Notes: a model not told the origin generated them from the letters alone. 64,000 bases of DNA from Pseudomonas laurylsulfativorans (GCF_002906155.1 NZ_MUJK01000010.1:124001-188000); one strand, 5' to 3'; numbered from the stretch's first letter, positions 18,105 to 27,771 are shown. Program-made: numbers and translations.

Positions 18105-20198
18105 TTAGTCCGGCTTGCCGTCGATCACTCCGGCAGTGTTGTCCAGCAGGCTCTTGGTCGCTGTTTGCAGGAACGCTTCGAGCTTGAGTTTCAACTCGGC
18201 GGTACGCGGCGCATCAGCAATGATTTCGGCGCGAGGCTTGGCACCCAATTCATACTGATACAACTTCGGCGCCATGTCCTTGTCCTTCGGCAGGACCAGA
18301 ATCTGGTCGGCGGTGAGGATGGCCGTGGTCTGCTCGCTGCCCGACGGTTTGATAACACCAATACCGGCGTCGCCTTCCGGCAGGTTGAGCAGGTCGCGTC
18401 CCCAGCACTGATGACGCACTTCGCCACCGATGCGGCCCATGATGGTCGGCACGATGTCGATCTGAGTGCCCACCGTGTGGTCACGCTGGCCGAACTTTTC
18501 CTGGATGCCCGGCGCGATCATTAGCATCGGCACGTTGAAGCGGCCCAAGTCCATTTCGGTAATCTGCTGTTCGTTACCAAAGCCGTGGTCACCGACGATG
18601 ACAAACAGGGTTTCCTTGAAGTACGGCTCCTTGCGGGCCTTTTCAAAGAACTGGCCCAGTGCCCAGTCCGAGTAACGCATGGCGGTCAGGTGTTCGTTCA
18701 GGCTGCCACGATCGGTCACGCGCTCGACCGGCAATGGCGTCGGCAAGGCGTAAGGCGTGTGGTTGGACAGGGTTTGCAGCAAGGCATAGAACGGCTTGCC
18801 GTTTTCCCGTGCCTTGAGCTCGACCAGGCCACGGTCGAACATGTCCTGGTCGGACACGCCCCAGGTCGGATCGGAGAACACCGGATTCACGAAATCGTTA
18901 CGGCCGATGAAGTTGGTCATGCCCTGGTTGCTGAAGAAACCCGACTGGTTGTCCCAGGCGAAATCGCCGTTGTAGACATACACGTCGTCGAAGTCACGGG
19001 CACTGAGCAACTGCGGCAAACCGGACAGCTTGTGGCTGCCTTCCGGGGTCTGCATCAGGTATTCGAAACCCGGCAAGTTCGGGAAGCAGGCCATGGTGGC
19101 GAACATGCCCTGATGGGTATGGGTGCCGTTGGAGAAGAAGCGGTCGAACAGCAAGCCTTCCTTCGACAATTTGTCGAGGTACGGCGTGATGTTGCCCGGC
19201 CCGCCCAGCGCACCCACCGAGTGACCGGCCATGCTTTCCATGAGGATCACAACGACGTTCTTGATCGGCAGGGTCTTGTCGGCTGGCGGGGTGTAATCGC
19301 GGCGTACCGCTGCAGTGTCGGTATCCACCAGTTTGTCGGCCGGCACCACCAGCATGTCACGCACTACTTGCTGGGCTTGTGGCTGTGGCAGAGTCGCTTT
19401 CCAGATATTGTCGCGATCTTCGGACATCCGGCTCTTGGCTGCCGCTACCAGTGACAGGGTGCCGTTGAGGCCCAATTGGTTGGCGAAGTTCGAGTCAGTG
19501 GTATAGACGTCACCCCAACGCAGCGGCGGGCCCTGGCGCAGGGTGCCACGCGCGGCGACCACGCAGATCAGCAAGCACACCACGAATACCGCGATGCGCG
19601 CATACCACGGGGCAATCTGGCGCGTGCCGATACTGCCGCCACTGAAAGGGCCACGAGGGCGGGTCGCACGATCCGCGCCCTTGAAGGCGAGACTCAGGAC
19701 CCAGGTGCCCACGGCCCATGCCAGCAGGTAACGGACCACCGGGAAACCGTACCAGAGCATGCTCATCACGGTCTTCGGATCTTCCTTGACGTACTGGAAG
19801 ACCAGGCCGTTGAGGCGCTGGTGGAACTCACGATAGAAGTCCATTTCCATCAGGCCCAGGAACAGCGCAATGCTCGAGACGATCGTCAGCCAGAGGCGGA
19901 ACAGTCCGCGTGCCGCCATGGCCCGGGCGCTGAACAATGCCAGCAGCAACGGAATACTGAGATAGACCACCAGGCGCAGGTCGAAACGCAGGCCGTTGGC
20001 GAATGCCTCGAGGAAGGTCGAGGCCGGTGTGTCGAGGATCATCGAGCGGTTGTAAACCAGCAGCGCGACGCGCAGCAGGCTGAACATGACCATCATGACC
20101 AGGGCACACAACAGCGTGTAGGCCAGATGCGATTTGACGGTCGGTTGCAGCAAGCGACTAGAAGCTCGCTGCTGATTCAGGGCGTCCGGGATTGCCAT
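18105..20198 (-). CDS. LTA synthase family sulfatase-fold membrane protein
   Basis: This 697-residue protein has about five N-terminal membrane helices (to about 220) and a periplasmic alkaline-phosphatase-superfamily (sulfatase) domain (about 310-620). Visible motifs are VVILMESMAGHS, the nucleophile region SNGTHTHQGMFAT and IVGDHGFG, giving the metal-binding set expected of LtaS and OpgB-like phosphoglycerol transferases. Gram-negative members probably move phosphoglycerol or phosphoethanolamine to periplasmic glucans or lipids; the substrate is not known here. The start at 20198 precedes a cytoplasmic N-tail; its ribosome site is weak. Confidence 0.88.
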   Translation of the reverse strand: MAIPDALNQQRASSRLLQPTVKSHLAYTLLCALVMMVMFSLLRVALLVYNRSMILDTPASTFLEAFANGLRFDLRLVVYLSIPLLLALFSARAMAARGLFRLWLTIVSSIALFLGLMEMDFYREFHQRLNGLVFQYVKEDPKTVMSMLWYGFPVVRYLLAWAVGTWVLSLAFKGADRATRPRGPFSGGSIGTRQIAPWYARIAVFVVCLLICVVAARGTLRQGPPLRWGDVYTTDSNFANQLGLNGTLSLVAAAKSRMSEDRDNIWKATLPQPQAQQVVRDMLVVPADKLVDTDTAAVRRDYTPPADKTLPIKNVVVILMESMAGHSVGALGGPGNITPYLDKLSKEGLLFDRFFSNGTHTHQGMFATMACFPNLPGFEYLMQTPEGSHKLSGLPQLLSARDFDDVYVYNGDFAWDNQSGFFSNQGMTNFIGRNDFVNPVFSDPTWGVSDQDMFDRGLVELKARENGKPFYALLQTLSNHTPYALPTPLPVERVTDRGSLNEHLTAMRYSDWALGQFFEKARKEPYFKETLFVIVGDHGFGNEQQITEMDLGRFNVPMLMIAPGIQEKFGQRDHTVGTQIDIVPTIMGRIGGEVRHQCWGRDLLNLPEGDAGIGVIKPSGSEQTTAILTADQILVLPKDKDMAPKLYQYELGAKPRAEIIADAPRTAELKLKLEAFLQTATKSLLDNTAGVIDGKPD

Positions 20199-20535
20199 GT
20201 CGTTTTAGGACCCATTGGAAGTTGAAGTTTCAAAAATACAGCTGCGCCTTGCCCTCTTTTCGGCCCGTACAAGGCCTGGGGGTTTGCGCGGTGCGCAAAT
20301 GTTGCACGATCGACGGCAGCATTGCCATTGATTACTACCCTCATCCAGACTGTTTCATCCTGCATTCAGGAATACGCAGCGTGTTGCGGGAAAGCCGGCG
20401 AATTGTCTTGGAGATCGGGTGAAAATTTCGTGCAACGCATATTCGGAAACAAATTAAAGCGCGCTGCCCTGTCAAAAACGCAAACGCCCCGAACCGGTCG
20501 GGGCGCTGCGAAGTCACCTTAAAAGCACCACACCC
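20199..20535. other. Intergenic region with a seven-base palindrome, no gene seen
   Basis: The 337 bases between the LTA-synthase-like gene and the START-domain gene hold the former's promoter. They include TTTGCGC-GGT-GCGCAAA (20283-20299), a possible operator, and the terminator at 20485-20505. I see no convincing ORF. Confidence 0.5.
20485..20505 (-). terminator. Rho-independent terminator after the START-domain gene
   Basis: Arms CGCCCCGA / TCGGGGCG with a five-base loop are followed on the minus strand by TTTGCGTTTTTG. Confidence 0.8.
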
Positions 20536-21141
20536 TTACTTCTCGGCGCGTTCCTTGAGGGCTTTCAGGGTATTGAACGGGGCATCCACCACGAACTTGT
20601 TGGCCACCATCGACGGCACGCTGCCGCCCGGTTCGGTGTGCACCTGATAGGTCACTTCGATCTGGTCGCCCTTGGGTACGAACTTCCAGAAACCCTCGAC
20701 CTTGGCGACCCGGACGAAACCTTTTTCTTCAGGAAGGTATTTCGGTACGCCTTCGAGCTTGCGGGTCACGCTGCCATCGGCACCTTCGGTGGTAGTGATG
20801 TGCAGCACCGAATCACGCGGAGTGACCGGCCATGGGGTGTTGAACTGAGTGTAAGTCCAGCTCTGGTCACCTTCGTGCTTGAGCAGCTTCTGGGTCTTGC
20901 ATTCGTGAATCCAGGCGCAGGCCCCGGACACGTCATCCTGCAACGCACGCAGCTTGGCCATGGTGGTTTTCATCAGCGTGACGCCCTGATAGGCCTTGTA
21001 GTCGGACCCGGCCACTTCACTCAGGGAGATCTTGATGCCGTCTTCGTCTTTTTTGACTTTCCAGTCTTCGGCCTGGGCCGTCGAGGTAGCCAGCACAACC
21101 GTCAAACCACACAGCACAGCCATACGATGCAGCGAACCCAT
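20536..21141 (-). CDS. START domain-containing secreted protein
   Basis: This 201-residue protein has a signal peptide (about 1-22, ending STAQA). A START/Bet v1-like lipid-binding domain follows (about 25-195), with GVTLMKTTMAKLRAL, CAWIHECKTQKLL and PVTPRDSVLHITT. The ligand is unknown. ATG 21141 has AAGGA eight bases upstream; an in-frame reading to 21234 runs through the 21175-21233 hairpin and lacks support. It is followed by a strong terminator, so it is monocistronic. Confidence 0.87.
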   Translation of the reverse strand: MGSLHRMAVLCGLTVVLATSTAQAEDWKVKKDEDGIKISLSEVAGSDYKAYQGVTLMKTTMAKLRALQDDVSGACAWIHECKTQKLLKHEGDQSWTYTQFNTPWPVTPRDSVLHITTTEGADGSVTRKLEGVPKYLPEEKGFVRVAKVEGFWKFVPKGDQIEVTYQVHTEPGGSVPSMVANKFVVDAPFNTLKALKERAEK

Positions 21142-21174
21142 AGTCTTATTCCTTATTGTTGAAGTTACGTTCGT

Positions 21175-21233
21175 TGGGCTTGCACCTCCGATCACCTTCA
21201 GGTTTTTCGGAGGTGATCGGAGATGCAAGCCCA
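21175..21233. repeat. Long near-perfect hairpin, about 25-bp arms
   Basis: Arms running from TGGGCTTGCACCTCCGATCA to its complement pair over about 25 bases with one mismatch and one G-T pair, leaving a loop of about nine. It lies between ykgJ-like and START genes. No T-run follows on either strand. It is unlike the REP families elsewhere in this window. Confidence 0.75.
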
Positions 21234-21237
21234 CACA

Positions 21238-21492
21238 TCACGCCGCCGTCATTTGCTCCCACCAGCCAATCAACCGGATGGCTTCTTCGCTGCTGCTTCC
21301 GCATACCTCGGGGTCAGCCTCGAAGGCAGAACACACCGCCGGCCGTTCCGGCTGGCCGAAAATATTGCACAGGTTATCGGAGGAAAGTTGCAGGCAACGC
21401 TGCCCCGCGGCTTTGCCATTGGGCATTCCGGGAATCGGTGAACTGATGGACGGGGCAATGCAACAAGCGCCACAGCCCTCACGGCATTTCAT
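21238..21492 (-). CDS. YkgJ family cysteine cluster protein
   Basis: This 84-residue protein has the YkgJ (UPF0153) pattern MKCREGCGACC at the start, then a central Cys (GQRCLQL), a CNIFG and a PAVCSAF cysteine, so eight or so Cys likely bind zinc or an iron-sulfur cluster. The function is unknown. The length is typical. The gene is single; the long hairpin lies directly after its stop. Confidence 0.88.
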   Translation of the reverse strand: MKCREGCGACCIAPSISSPIPGMPNGKAAGQRCLQLSSDNLCNIFGQPERPAVCSAFEADPEVCGSSSEEAIRLIGWWEQMTAA

Positions 21493-21658
21493 GACGACAA
21501 GCTCCTCGCGACGAGCAATGTGTAAAAGGACGGGGCACAGAGTACCCGCTAAAACAGTTGTTTTAAATTACCTGCGAGCGGGTTTTTCAGTGCAAACGAG
21601 CATGACCGGCCAGTCTCCGACAAAGCGTCTGGTCTGCGGCTCGCGGATCGGGATCAGG

Positions 21659-22138
21659 TTACTGCTTGAACTCGAAATCCAGTGCCGCGCCTTCGACCTC
21701 TCGGCGTTCTTCATTTCGCAGTTGCAGCTGCATTTCATTGTTGAGCAGGCGCCCGTTGAGCTGGAACGGACTGCTGCCGCTTTTGTCCCCGAACATCTGG
21801 GGTAACAGCGGTTCGCGCCTGGACAACGGCACTGTTCCAACCGGCTTGAGCTCCTGAACCATGTCCCGAGGCAGGCTCAGATCCAGCTTGGCGGATGGCA
21901 ACTCTGTCTTTACCACCTCGCTGGCCGGTTTCGACTTGGAGGCAATGGGCGGACGCTTTTTCACAGGCGTCGCCGATTTTTCGGCCGCCGAGGTTTTTTT
22001 CACGGGTTCGGGTTTTATCGGTGCGACGTGGAAACTGCCGGTAGTCTGTTCCTGCTCGGTGGCGGCAACGACGGATGCTGGCTGAATACTCATAAACAGA
22101 CAGAGCAAAAGCCAGGCGGCAGAAAAAATCGGTTTCAT
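21659..22138 (-). CDS. Hypothetical secreted lysine/proline-rich protein
   Basis: This 159-residue protein has a signal peptide (about 1-25, ending SVVA). A low-complexity linker follows (about 35-85, rich in Lys, Pro, Ala, Ser), then a C-terminal segment with LLPQMFGDKS and LNNEMQLQLRNEERR. I do not recognise the family. ATG 22138 is chosen over a GTG three codons upstream. It lies downstream of the MocR regulator on the same strand, 80 bases away. Confidence 0.7.
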   Translation of the reverse strand: MKPIFSAAWLLLCLFMSIQPASVVAATEQEQTTGSFHVAPIKPEPVKKTSAAEKSATPVKKRPPIASKSKPASEVVKTELPSAKLDLSLPRDMVQELKPVGTVPLSRREPLLPQMFGDKSGSSPFQLNGRLLNNEMQLQLRNEERREVEGAALDFEFKQ

Positions 22139-22218
22139 GGATCCCACGGTGGGTGCAAGCGGCAGAGGTGCATATGCTCGCCTGTTGCAGCCTACAAGAC
22201 AAGCGAAGTAGCCGCCTG

Positions 22219-23658
22219 TTACAAACCGCCCGCCATCTCTTGGCAGAGTTGGGTGGCCAACATGCCCAAAGTCATCAACGCACGCTCGGCTTCACGATTC
22301 CAGGGTATGCCGCAATTGAGACGAATGCAGTGATTGAACTGCTCGGTGTTACTGAAGATAAGTCCCGGCGCAATACTGATGCCTTGCTGCAATGCCCGCA
22401 CATGCAATTCTTGCGTATTGACCCGTCCCGGCAGACTGACCCACAAAATGAAGCCACCGGTAGGCCGGGTCATCTGCGTACCTTCCGGGAAATACTGCTG
22501 CACGGCCAGTTGAAAGGCACTGAGGTTTTTCCGGTATTCCTGACGGATGAAACGCAAATGCCGGTCGTACCCGCCATTTTCCAGATAAGCGGCGATGCCC
22601 ATCTGGGTCACGCTGCACGCCGAATGCGTGCTGAAGGTCTGCAAGCGCTGGATTTCCTGCTGATACTTGCCGGCAATCATCCAGCCGATCCGCACGCCAG
22701 GCGACAGAGTCTTGGAGAAGCTTGAACAATAGATCACCCTGTCCAGCCGATCGTAGGCCTTGAGGGACTTGGTGCGCCCCTGCTCGAACATCAGTTCACC
22801 GTAGATATCGTCTTCGACAATCTGGATATCGAAGTCCGACGCCAGGCGCAGCAATTGTTTCTGTCGCTCTTCAGGCATGGTGCCGCCCAAAGGGTTACTC
22901 AGACGGGTGGTCAGCACCAACGCCTTGATCGACCATTGGTTGGCCGCCAGTTGCAGGGCCTCCAGGCTCATGCCCGTGGCGGGATCGCTGGGGATTTCGA
23001 TGACCTTGAGGCCCAACAGATCGGCCAGTTGCAGCAGCCCGTAATAGGTCGGCGATTCGGCGGCGATCAGATCACCGGGACGGGTCAATACGCGCAAGGA
23101 CATCTGCAGCGCATCGACGCAGCCGTGGGTAATCACCACTTCCGACGGATCGACCACCACGCCGGCATCGCGCATGCGGATCGCCACCTGTCGGCGCAAC
23201 GGCTCGAAACCGGGGCTGAACATGTAGCTGAAGGCCCGCGGGCTATGGAAACGGGTGACCTTGGCCAATTGCTGGTGCAGTGCCCGCACCGGCAAATAGT
23301 CGACACTCGGCACCGCAGCGCCCAGCGGGAAGACACCTTCACGACGGGATTCGACCAGCACTTGTTGAATGATGCTGCTGCGGGTGACCAGGCCCGGGCG
23401 CTCGACCCGGGCGATGTCCGGCGTCGGCGCCGTGAGTGCCGGCGTCTGGTGCACGTAGTAGCCCGACTGCGGCCGGGCGCGGATCAGCCCCTGATCTTCG
23501 AGATTGGCATACGCCTGCAACACCGTCGCGTGGCTGACATTGAGCTGCGAGCTCATCTTGCGCACCGAAGGCACGCGCTCTCCCGGCTGATAGACCCCAC
23601 GGCGGATGTCTTCGGCCAGTTGTTGAGCAATACGTTGATAGAGCAAAAGATTGGTCAT
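22219..23658 (-). CDS. MocR-type GntR/aminotransferase regulator
   Basis: This 479-residue regulator has a GntR winged helix (about 5-75: ERVPSVRKMSSQLNVSHATV) fused to an aminotransferase-fold domain (about 110-475). It has the PLP-lysine motif SSFSKTLSPGVRIGW and a PTYYGLLQLADLLG cofactor region. MocR proteins usually sense PLP or an amino compound and activate a divergent gene; none is divergent here, since the right-hand neighbour is on the same strand. The start ATG 23658 has only a weak ribosome site. Confidence 0.9.
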   Translation of the reverse strand: MTNLLLYQRIAQQLAEDIRRGVYQPGERVPSVRKMSSQLNVSHATVLQAYANLEDQGLIRARPQSGYYVHQTPALTAPTPDIARVERPGLVTRSSIIQQVLVESRREGVFPLGAAVPSVDYLPVRALHQQLAKVTRFHSPRAFSYMFSPGFEPLRRQVAIRMRDAGVVVDPSEVVITHGCVDALQMSLRVLTRPGDLIAAESPTYYGLLQLADLLGLKVIEIPSDPATGMSLEALQLAANQWSIKALVLTTRLSNPLGGTMPEERQKQLLRLASDFDIQIVEDDIYGELMFEQGRTKSLKAYDRLDRVIYCSSFSKTLSPGVRIGWMIAGKYQQEIQRLQTFSTHSACSVTQMGIAAYLENGGYDRHLRFIRQEYRKNLSAFQLAVQQYFPEGTQMTRPTGGFILWVSLPGRVNTQELHVRALQQGISIAPGLIFSNTEQFNHCIRLNCGIPWNREAERALMTLGMLATQLCQEMAGGL

Positions 23659-23810
23659 GACGCAGCACTCGATTTCACGGGCATTTTATTCTTGTGTAAA
23701 ACAATACCGGAACAGTTTAGAAGTGTACGGGGACAGTTGCCACAATAGTCGACCGTACAGTGCAGTGTCAGCAAAATCTGTACTGTTTTGTGCGGCAATC
23801 GCCAGACATA

Positions 23811-23844
23811 AAAAAACCCGGCACTGCATGGCAGACCGGGTTTT
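23811..23844 (-). terminator. Terminator after the ompA-like operon
   Basis: Stem AAAACCCGG / CCGGGTTTT is followed on the minus strand by more T. It closes the operon that ends at 23860. Confidence 0.8.
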
Positions 23845-23859
23845 CCAGCGACGCAACCC

Positions 23860-24672
23860 TTAGCGGGCGGCGCCGAGCTGGCCCTTTTCGTCGGAAAACA
23901 CAATTTCTACCCGACGGTTCTGCGCTCGGCCCCGTTCCGACGCATTCGCGTCCACCGGATACTCGTCGCCATAACCCTCGACCTGGATGCGCTTGTCATC
24001 GATACCCAGGTCCATCAGCACGTCAGCCACCGATTGCGCGCGGTCGCGAGACAGCTTGAGGTTTTCCTGCTTGCCCCCGGTGCTGTCCGTATAACCTTCG
24101 ATCCGCACCACACGCTTGGGATTGAGTTGCAGGAACTGCACGATCTTCAACACCACACGGTTGGCCGACGGTTTCAATTCCGCTTCGCCCGTGTCGAACA
24201 GCATGTCGCCCAAGGTCATCACCAGACCGCGGTCGGTCTGAGCAGTGGTCAAAGCCAGGATCTGTTCTTCGAGCCATTTGCCTTGCTGCTGCACACTGAA
24301 CAGTTTGGATTCGCGCAGTGCCAGTTGCAGGCGCTGCCGCTCCAGTTCAAGTTTTGCCACTTGCTCTTCGTTGAGCGCCTGATTGGTGTGTTCCCGGGCA
24401 ATGGCGCTGTAACGTTGGCTCAGGTAAGCGTAATGCACCACGTCCGAACCGCTGCCCCAATAGCTGGACAGGCGATCGGCACGGGCCAGGGACTCACCGG
24501 CGCGAATCACGTCCTTGGGGGCGATGCGCAGCACATTGGAATCTTCCTTGACCTTCTGAAAGTCGGCACCGGCCTGCTGCAACGCGGTCTCGCTGTGCTG
24601 GCTGACGCAGCCAGTCAGGCTTGCGCAACCTGCCAGGATCAAACCGCCAAGGACTTTGCTCTTGAGGCTCAT
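23860..24672 (-). CDS. OmpA family lipoprotein with N-terminal DUF4398-like region
   Basis: This 270-residue protein has a lipoprotein signal (LAGCASLTGC, lipobox near 16-26). A helical region follows (about 30-150), then an OmpA C-terminal peptidoglycan-binding domain (about 155-265) with IEGYTDSTGGKQENLKLSRDR and the Arg/Asp pair typical of diaminopimelate binding. It overlaps the upstream DUF4398 gene by four bases (ATGA). It likely tethers the outer membrane to peptidoglycan. Confidence 0.9.
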   Translation of the reverse strand: MSLKSKVLGGLILAGCASLTGCVSQHSETALQQAGADFQKVKEDSNVLRIAPKDVIRAGESLARADRLSSYWGSGSDVVHYAYLSQRYSAIAREHTNQALNEEQVAKLELERQRLQLALRESKLFSVQQQGKWLEEQILALTTAQTDRGLVMTLGDMLFDTGEAELKPSANRVVLKIVQFLQLNPKRVVRIEGYTDSTGGKQENLKLSRDRAQSVADVLMDLGIDDKRIQVEGYGDEYPVDANASERGRAQNRRVEIVFSDEKGQLGAAR

Positions 24673-25025
24673 TCGGCATCTCCCAGTTGCTTGCGCAGGC
24701 GGGCGATGCGGCTGTTCAGCACGTTCAACTGTTCTTCGCTCTTGGCCGTCAACACCTTGGCTTCAGCCAGGCGCGCATCGAGTTCGGCCTGTTCGGCCCG
24801 CATGCGTGCGTTTTTGAAGGATTGATCAGTCATGTTGCCCTTGGCGCGGTTGAACTTGTCTTCGGCCAGTTTCATTTCCGGCACATCGTCGGCGGTGGCG
24901 CCCACGGCCTTGGCTTGTTCGAGTGCCTGTTCGGTCAGGCGAAATTGTTCATTCGGCGCAGGATCGGTTGCACAACCGGCCAGGGTGGCAATGGCCACGG
25001 CAGCGAAAAGAGGTCGAATACTCAC
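24669..25025 (-). CDS. DUF4398 domain-containing lipoprotein
   Basis: This 118-residue protein has a lipoprotein signal with ATLAGC (Cys near 18). A single long amphipathic helical region is rich in Ala, Glu, Lys, with AEDKFNRAKGNM and RMRAEQAELDARLAEAK, the DUF4398 pattern. The function is unknown. It overlaps the ompA-like gene and starts nine bases after the substrate-binding gene, forming a three-gene operon. Confidence 0.87.
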   Translation of the reverse strand: MSIRPLFAAVAIATLAGCATDPAPNEQFRLTEQALEQAKAVGATADDVPEMKLAEDKFNRAKGNMTDQSFKNARMRAEQAELDARLAEAKVLTAKSEEQLNVLNSRIARLRKQLGDAE

Positions 25026-25034
25026 TAAATATCC

Positions 25035-25871
25035 CTACTGTTTTGGGGTACTGACGGGGTGTTGCGGGGGTTGCTGCGGTTGTGAGCGTTGTGCCTTCCA
25101 ACGCTCAATATTGCGCATCAGCACGGCCTCCGTCAGTCCGGACGCGGGCAATTCTGTCATCTTTTTGGCCAACTGTCCGCGCAACCATGGATCGTTGCAG
25201 GCCGAGTCATGGGAAATCGCCAGGTACAGGCCAGGCTTGTCGACCGGTTGCGAGCGCGGGCTCAGATCACCGGCCATGCCCAGTGTCTGTGCGATCGCCA
25301 TGCCCGAGTAACGTCCTGCCAGTACAAATTCGACCTCGCCCAACAGCAGTTTCTGAAAGGCCAGGGTCAGGTTGGACGTGCGTGCGAGGGTCAGTTGCTG
25401 TCCGGCAAACGTGCTGAACTCCTGAGTCATTCGAGCTTTTTCCGACACGGCTCCGGAATGACCGTGCAAGTCCTGCGCTTGGTTGTAGACCAAAGCCGAG
25501 TCCTTGCGGGTCCAGACCAGATAGTCGTTTTCCAGCAAGGGGGGGTGGATGTAATCCAGGGTTTCCAGCTCGCTGACCGTCAACGGTGCGTCCGCCAGCA
25601 TGTCCATGCGTCCGCTGCGCACTTCGTCCAGGGCCTGGGAACGCTTGCCGGCATAAAGCAGTTCGACCTTGAGCCCCAACTCCCCCGCCACTTGCTGCAG
25701 CAAATCGGCGCTGGCACCGATCAGGTGTTTGGGATTCTGCGGGTCTTGCCACAGGTACGGTGGCGCGTCCGGGCTGCCGGTGACCACCAGGCGTTCGCAT
25801 TTGCCTGCGGCGACCGTCAACGTCGGCAATAGCGCCAACCCCAGCAAGCCCCACACACAGCGCAGATCCAT
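25035..25871 (-). CDS. Periplasmic substrate-binding protein (SBP_bac_3 type)
   Basis: This 278-residue protein has a signal peptide (about 1-22). A solute-binding fold follows (about 27-250) with PYLWQDP, GASADLLQQVAGELGLKVEL and EVRSGRMDMLADAPLT. No permease or ATPase is adjacent, so it could be an orphan binding protein or a sensor-type domain. The C-terminal 20 residues are Gln/Pro-rich. It is first in the operon with the DUF4398 and OmpA lipoproteins. Confidence 0.82.
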   Translation of the reverse strand: MDLRCVWGLLGLALLPTLTVAAGKCERLVVTGSPDAPPYLWQDPQNPKHLIGASADLLQQVAGELGLKVELLYAGKRSQALDEVRSGRMDMLADAPLTVSELETLDYIHPPLLENDYLVWTRKDSALVYNQAQDLHGHSGAVSEKARMTQEFSTFAGQQLTLARTSNLTLAFQKLLLGEVEFVLAGRYSGMAIAQTLGMAGDLSPRSQPVDKPGLYLAISHDSACNDPWLRGQLAKKMTELPASGLTEAVLMRNIERWKAQRSQPQQPPQHPVSTPKQ

Positions 25872-25908
25872 AGCCGTTCACTCCACTCAAACCAGTTATG
25901 CCCCCCCC

Positions 25909-26011
25909 CTGTAGGAGCGAGCTTGCTCGCGAAGGGCGTTAACGATGACGCGCACATTCTGGATCACCGTGGTGCAATTGAGACCTTCGCGAGCAAGCTC
26001 GCTCCTACAGG
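25909..26011. repeat. REP pair (GTAGGAGCGAGCTTGCTCGCGAA type)
   Basis: Facing REP units with about 55 bases of spacer lie between the substrate-binding gene and the etfA terminator. Confidence 0.9.
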
Positions 26012-26040
26012 TGCCGGTATCGATCAGGTAAAACGGGGGC

Positions 26041-26069
26041 AAAAAAAAGCCCGACCATAAGGCCGGGCT
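26041..26069 (-). terminator. Terminator after etfA
   Basis: Arms AGCCCGACC / GGCCGGGCT with loop ATAA are followed by eight T on the minus strand. Confidence 0.85.
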
Positions 26070-26091
26070 CTTTATAAGTGAAGCAGCCGGA

Positions 26092-27021
26092 TTAGACCAG
26101 CTTCTCCAGCTCAGGGATGGCTTCGAACAGGTCTGCCACCAGGCCGTAATCGGCCACCTGGAAGATCGGCGCTTCTTCGTCCTTGTTGATCGCAACGATC
26201 ACTTTGGAGTCTTTCATGCCGGCCAGGTGCTGGATCGCGCCGGAGATACCGACGGCGATGTACAGCTGTGGAGCAACGATCTTGCCAGTCTGACCGACCT
26301 GCATGTCGTTCGGCACAAAACCTGCGTCGACCGCGGCGCGGGAAGCACCGACAGCAGCGCCCAGCTTGTCGGCCAGGGCGTACAGGTGTTTGAAGTTGTC
26401 GCCGTTCTGCATGCCACGGCCGCCGGAAACGACGATCTTGGCAGCGGTCAGTTCCGGACGATCGGACTTGGCCAGTTCTTCGCCAACGAAGCTGGAGATG
26501 CCAGCATCGTGGGCAGCAGCAACCGCTTCAACGGCAGCGGAGCCACCTTCAGCGGCAACCGGGTCGAAACCGGTGGCACGCACGGTGATCACTTTGACCG
26601 CAGCGCTCGATTGAACGGTAGCGATGGCGTTACCGGCATAGATCGGACGCTTGAAGGTGTCAGCGCTTTCTACCGAGATGATCTCGGAGATCTGGTCAAC
26701 GTCCAGGGCAGCGGCAACGCGCGGCAGGATGTTTTTGCCGTTGGAAGTAGCGGCAGCCAGGATGTGGCTGTAGCCCTTGCCCAATTCTGCAACCAGAGGC
26801 GCAACGTTTTCCGGCAGCTGGTGAGCGTAGGCAGCGTTGTCGGCCACCAGCACTTTAGCCACGCCAGCGACTTTCGCAGCGGCTTCAGCCACGGCGCCAG
26901 CGCCCTGGCCTGCAACCAGAACGTGGATGTCGCCACCGATTTTGGCAGCAGCAGCAACAGTGTTCAGCGTGGCCGGGGCCAGCACTTTGTTGTCGTGTTC
27001 AGCAATAACCAAGATAGTCAT
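26092..27021 (-). CDS. etfA: Electron transfer flavoprotein alpha subunit
   Basis: This 309-residue FAD-binding subunit of ETF accepts electrons from acyl-CoA and other dehydrogenases with EtfB. The C-terminal FAD domain (about 185-305) shows [36 protein letters not shown] and [16 protein letters not shown], the diagnostic signature. The start codon directly follows the etfB stop (TAAATG), giving translational coupling. It passes electrons to the ETF:ubiquinone oxidoreductase encoded divergently. Confidence 0.97.
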   Translation of the reverse strand: MTILVIAEHDNKVLAPATLNTVAAAAKIGGDIHVLVAGQGAGAVAEAAAKVAGVAKVLVADNAAYAHQLPENVAPLVAELGKGYSHILAAATSNGKNILPRVAAALDVDQISEIISVESADTFKRPIYAGNAIATVQSSAAVKVITVRATGFDPVAAEGGSAAVEAVAAAHDAGISSFVGEELAKSDRPELTAAKIVVSGGRGMQNGDNFKHLYALADKLGAAVGASRAAVDAGFVPNDMQVGQTGKIVAPQLYIAVGISGAIQHLAGMKDSKVIVAINKDEEAPIFQVADYGLVADLFEAIPELEKLV

Positions 27022-27771
27022 TTAGATTACCTTCGCTTCGTTTTTCAGTTTCTCGACCAGTTCAGCCACCGACTTGACCTTGATACCCGCGCTGCGTGCA
27101 GCAGGCGCTTCGACTTTCACGGTCTTGTTGGTGGAGGCGGTGGAAACGCCCAAAGCATCCGGAGTCAGCACTTCGAGAGGCTTCTTCTTGGCTTTCATGA
27201 TGTTTGGCAGGGACGCGTAGCGCGGCTCGTTCAAACGCAGGTCGGTGGTGACGATGGCCGGCAGTTTCAGGGAAACTGTCTGCGCGCCGCCGTCGATTTC
27301 ACGGGTTACAGCAACGCTGTCGCCACTGATTTCGACTTTCGAAGCGAAAGTGCCCTGACCGTAGCCGCTCAATGCAGCGAGCATCTGGCCAGTCTGGTTG
27401 TTGTCGCTGTCGATGGCCTGTTTGCCAAGGATCACCAGCTGAGGCTGTTCCTTGTCGACAACAGCTTTCAACAGTTTGGCAACAGCCAGGGAAGTCAGGT
27501 CTTCGGCGTTTTCTACGAGGATGGCGCGGTCGGCACCCAGAGCCAGCGCGGTGCGCAGTTGCTCTTGAGCAGTGGACGGGCCTACGGAGACGACGACGAT
27601 TTCAGTCGCAACACCTTTCTCTTTCAGGCGTACGGCTTCTTCCACGGCGATTTCGCAGAACGGGTTCATCGACATCTTGACGTTGGCAAGATCGACGCCG
27701 GAATTGTCCGCCTTGACGCGAACCTTGACGTTGTAATCCACAACGCGTTTGACAGCTACAAGAACCTTCAT
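27022..27771 (-). CDS. etfB: Electron transfer flavoprotein beta subunit
   Basis: This 249-residue AMP-binding ETF subunit shows [20 protein letters not shown] at the N-terminus, the [19 protein letters not shown] segment and the recognition loop region near 190-200 ([14 protein letters not shown]), where family members contact partner dehydrogenases. GAGG lies six bases before the start. It is the first gene of etfB-etfA, divergent from etfdh across a 548-base control region. Confidence 0.97.
   Translation of the reverse strand: MKVLVAVKRVVDYNVKVRVKADNSGVDLANVKMSMNPFCEIAVEEAVRLKEKGVATEIVVVSVGPSTAQEQLRTALALGADRAILVENAEDLTSLAVAKLLKAVVDKEQPQLVILGKQAIDSDNNQTGQMLAALSGYGQGTFASKVEISGDSVAVTREIDGGAQTVSLKLPAIVTTDLRLNEPRYASLPNIMKAKKKPLEVLTPDALGVSTASTNKTVKVEAPAARSAGIKVKSVAELVEKLKNEAKVI

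Noticed and set aside
25035-25871. Complete ABC importer at the substrate-binding gene
   Set aside because: No permease or ATPase gene is near; neighbours are outer-membrane lipoproteins.
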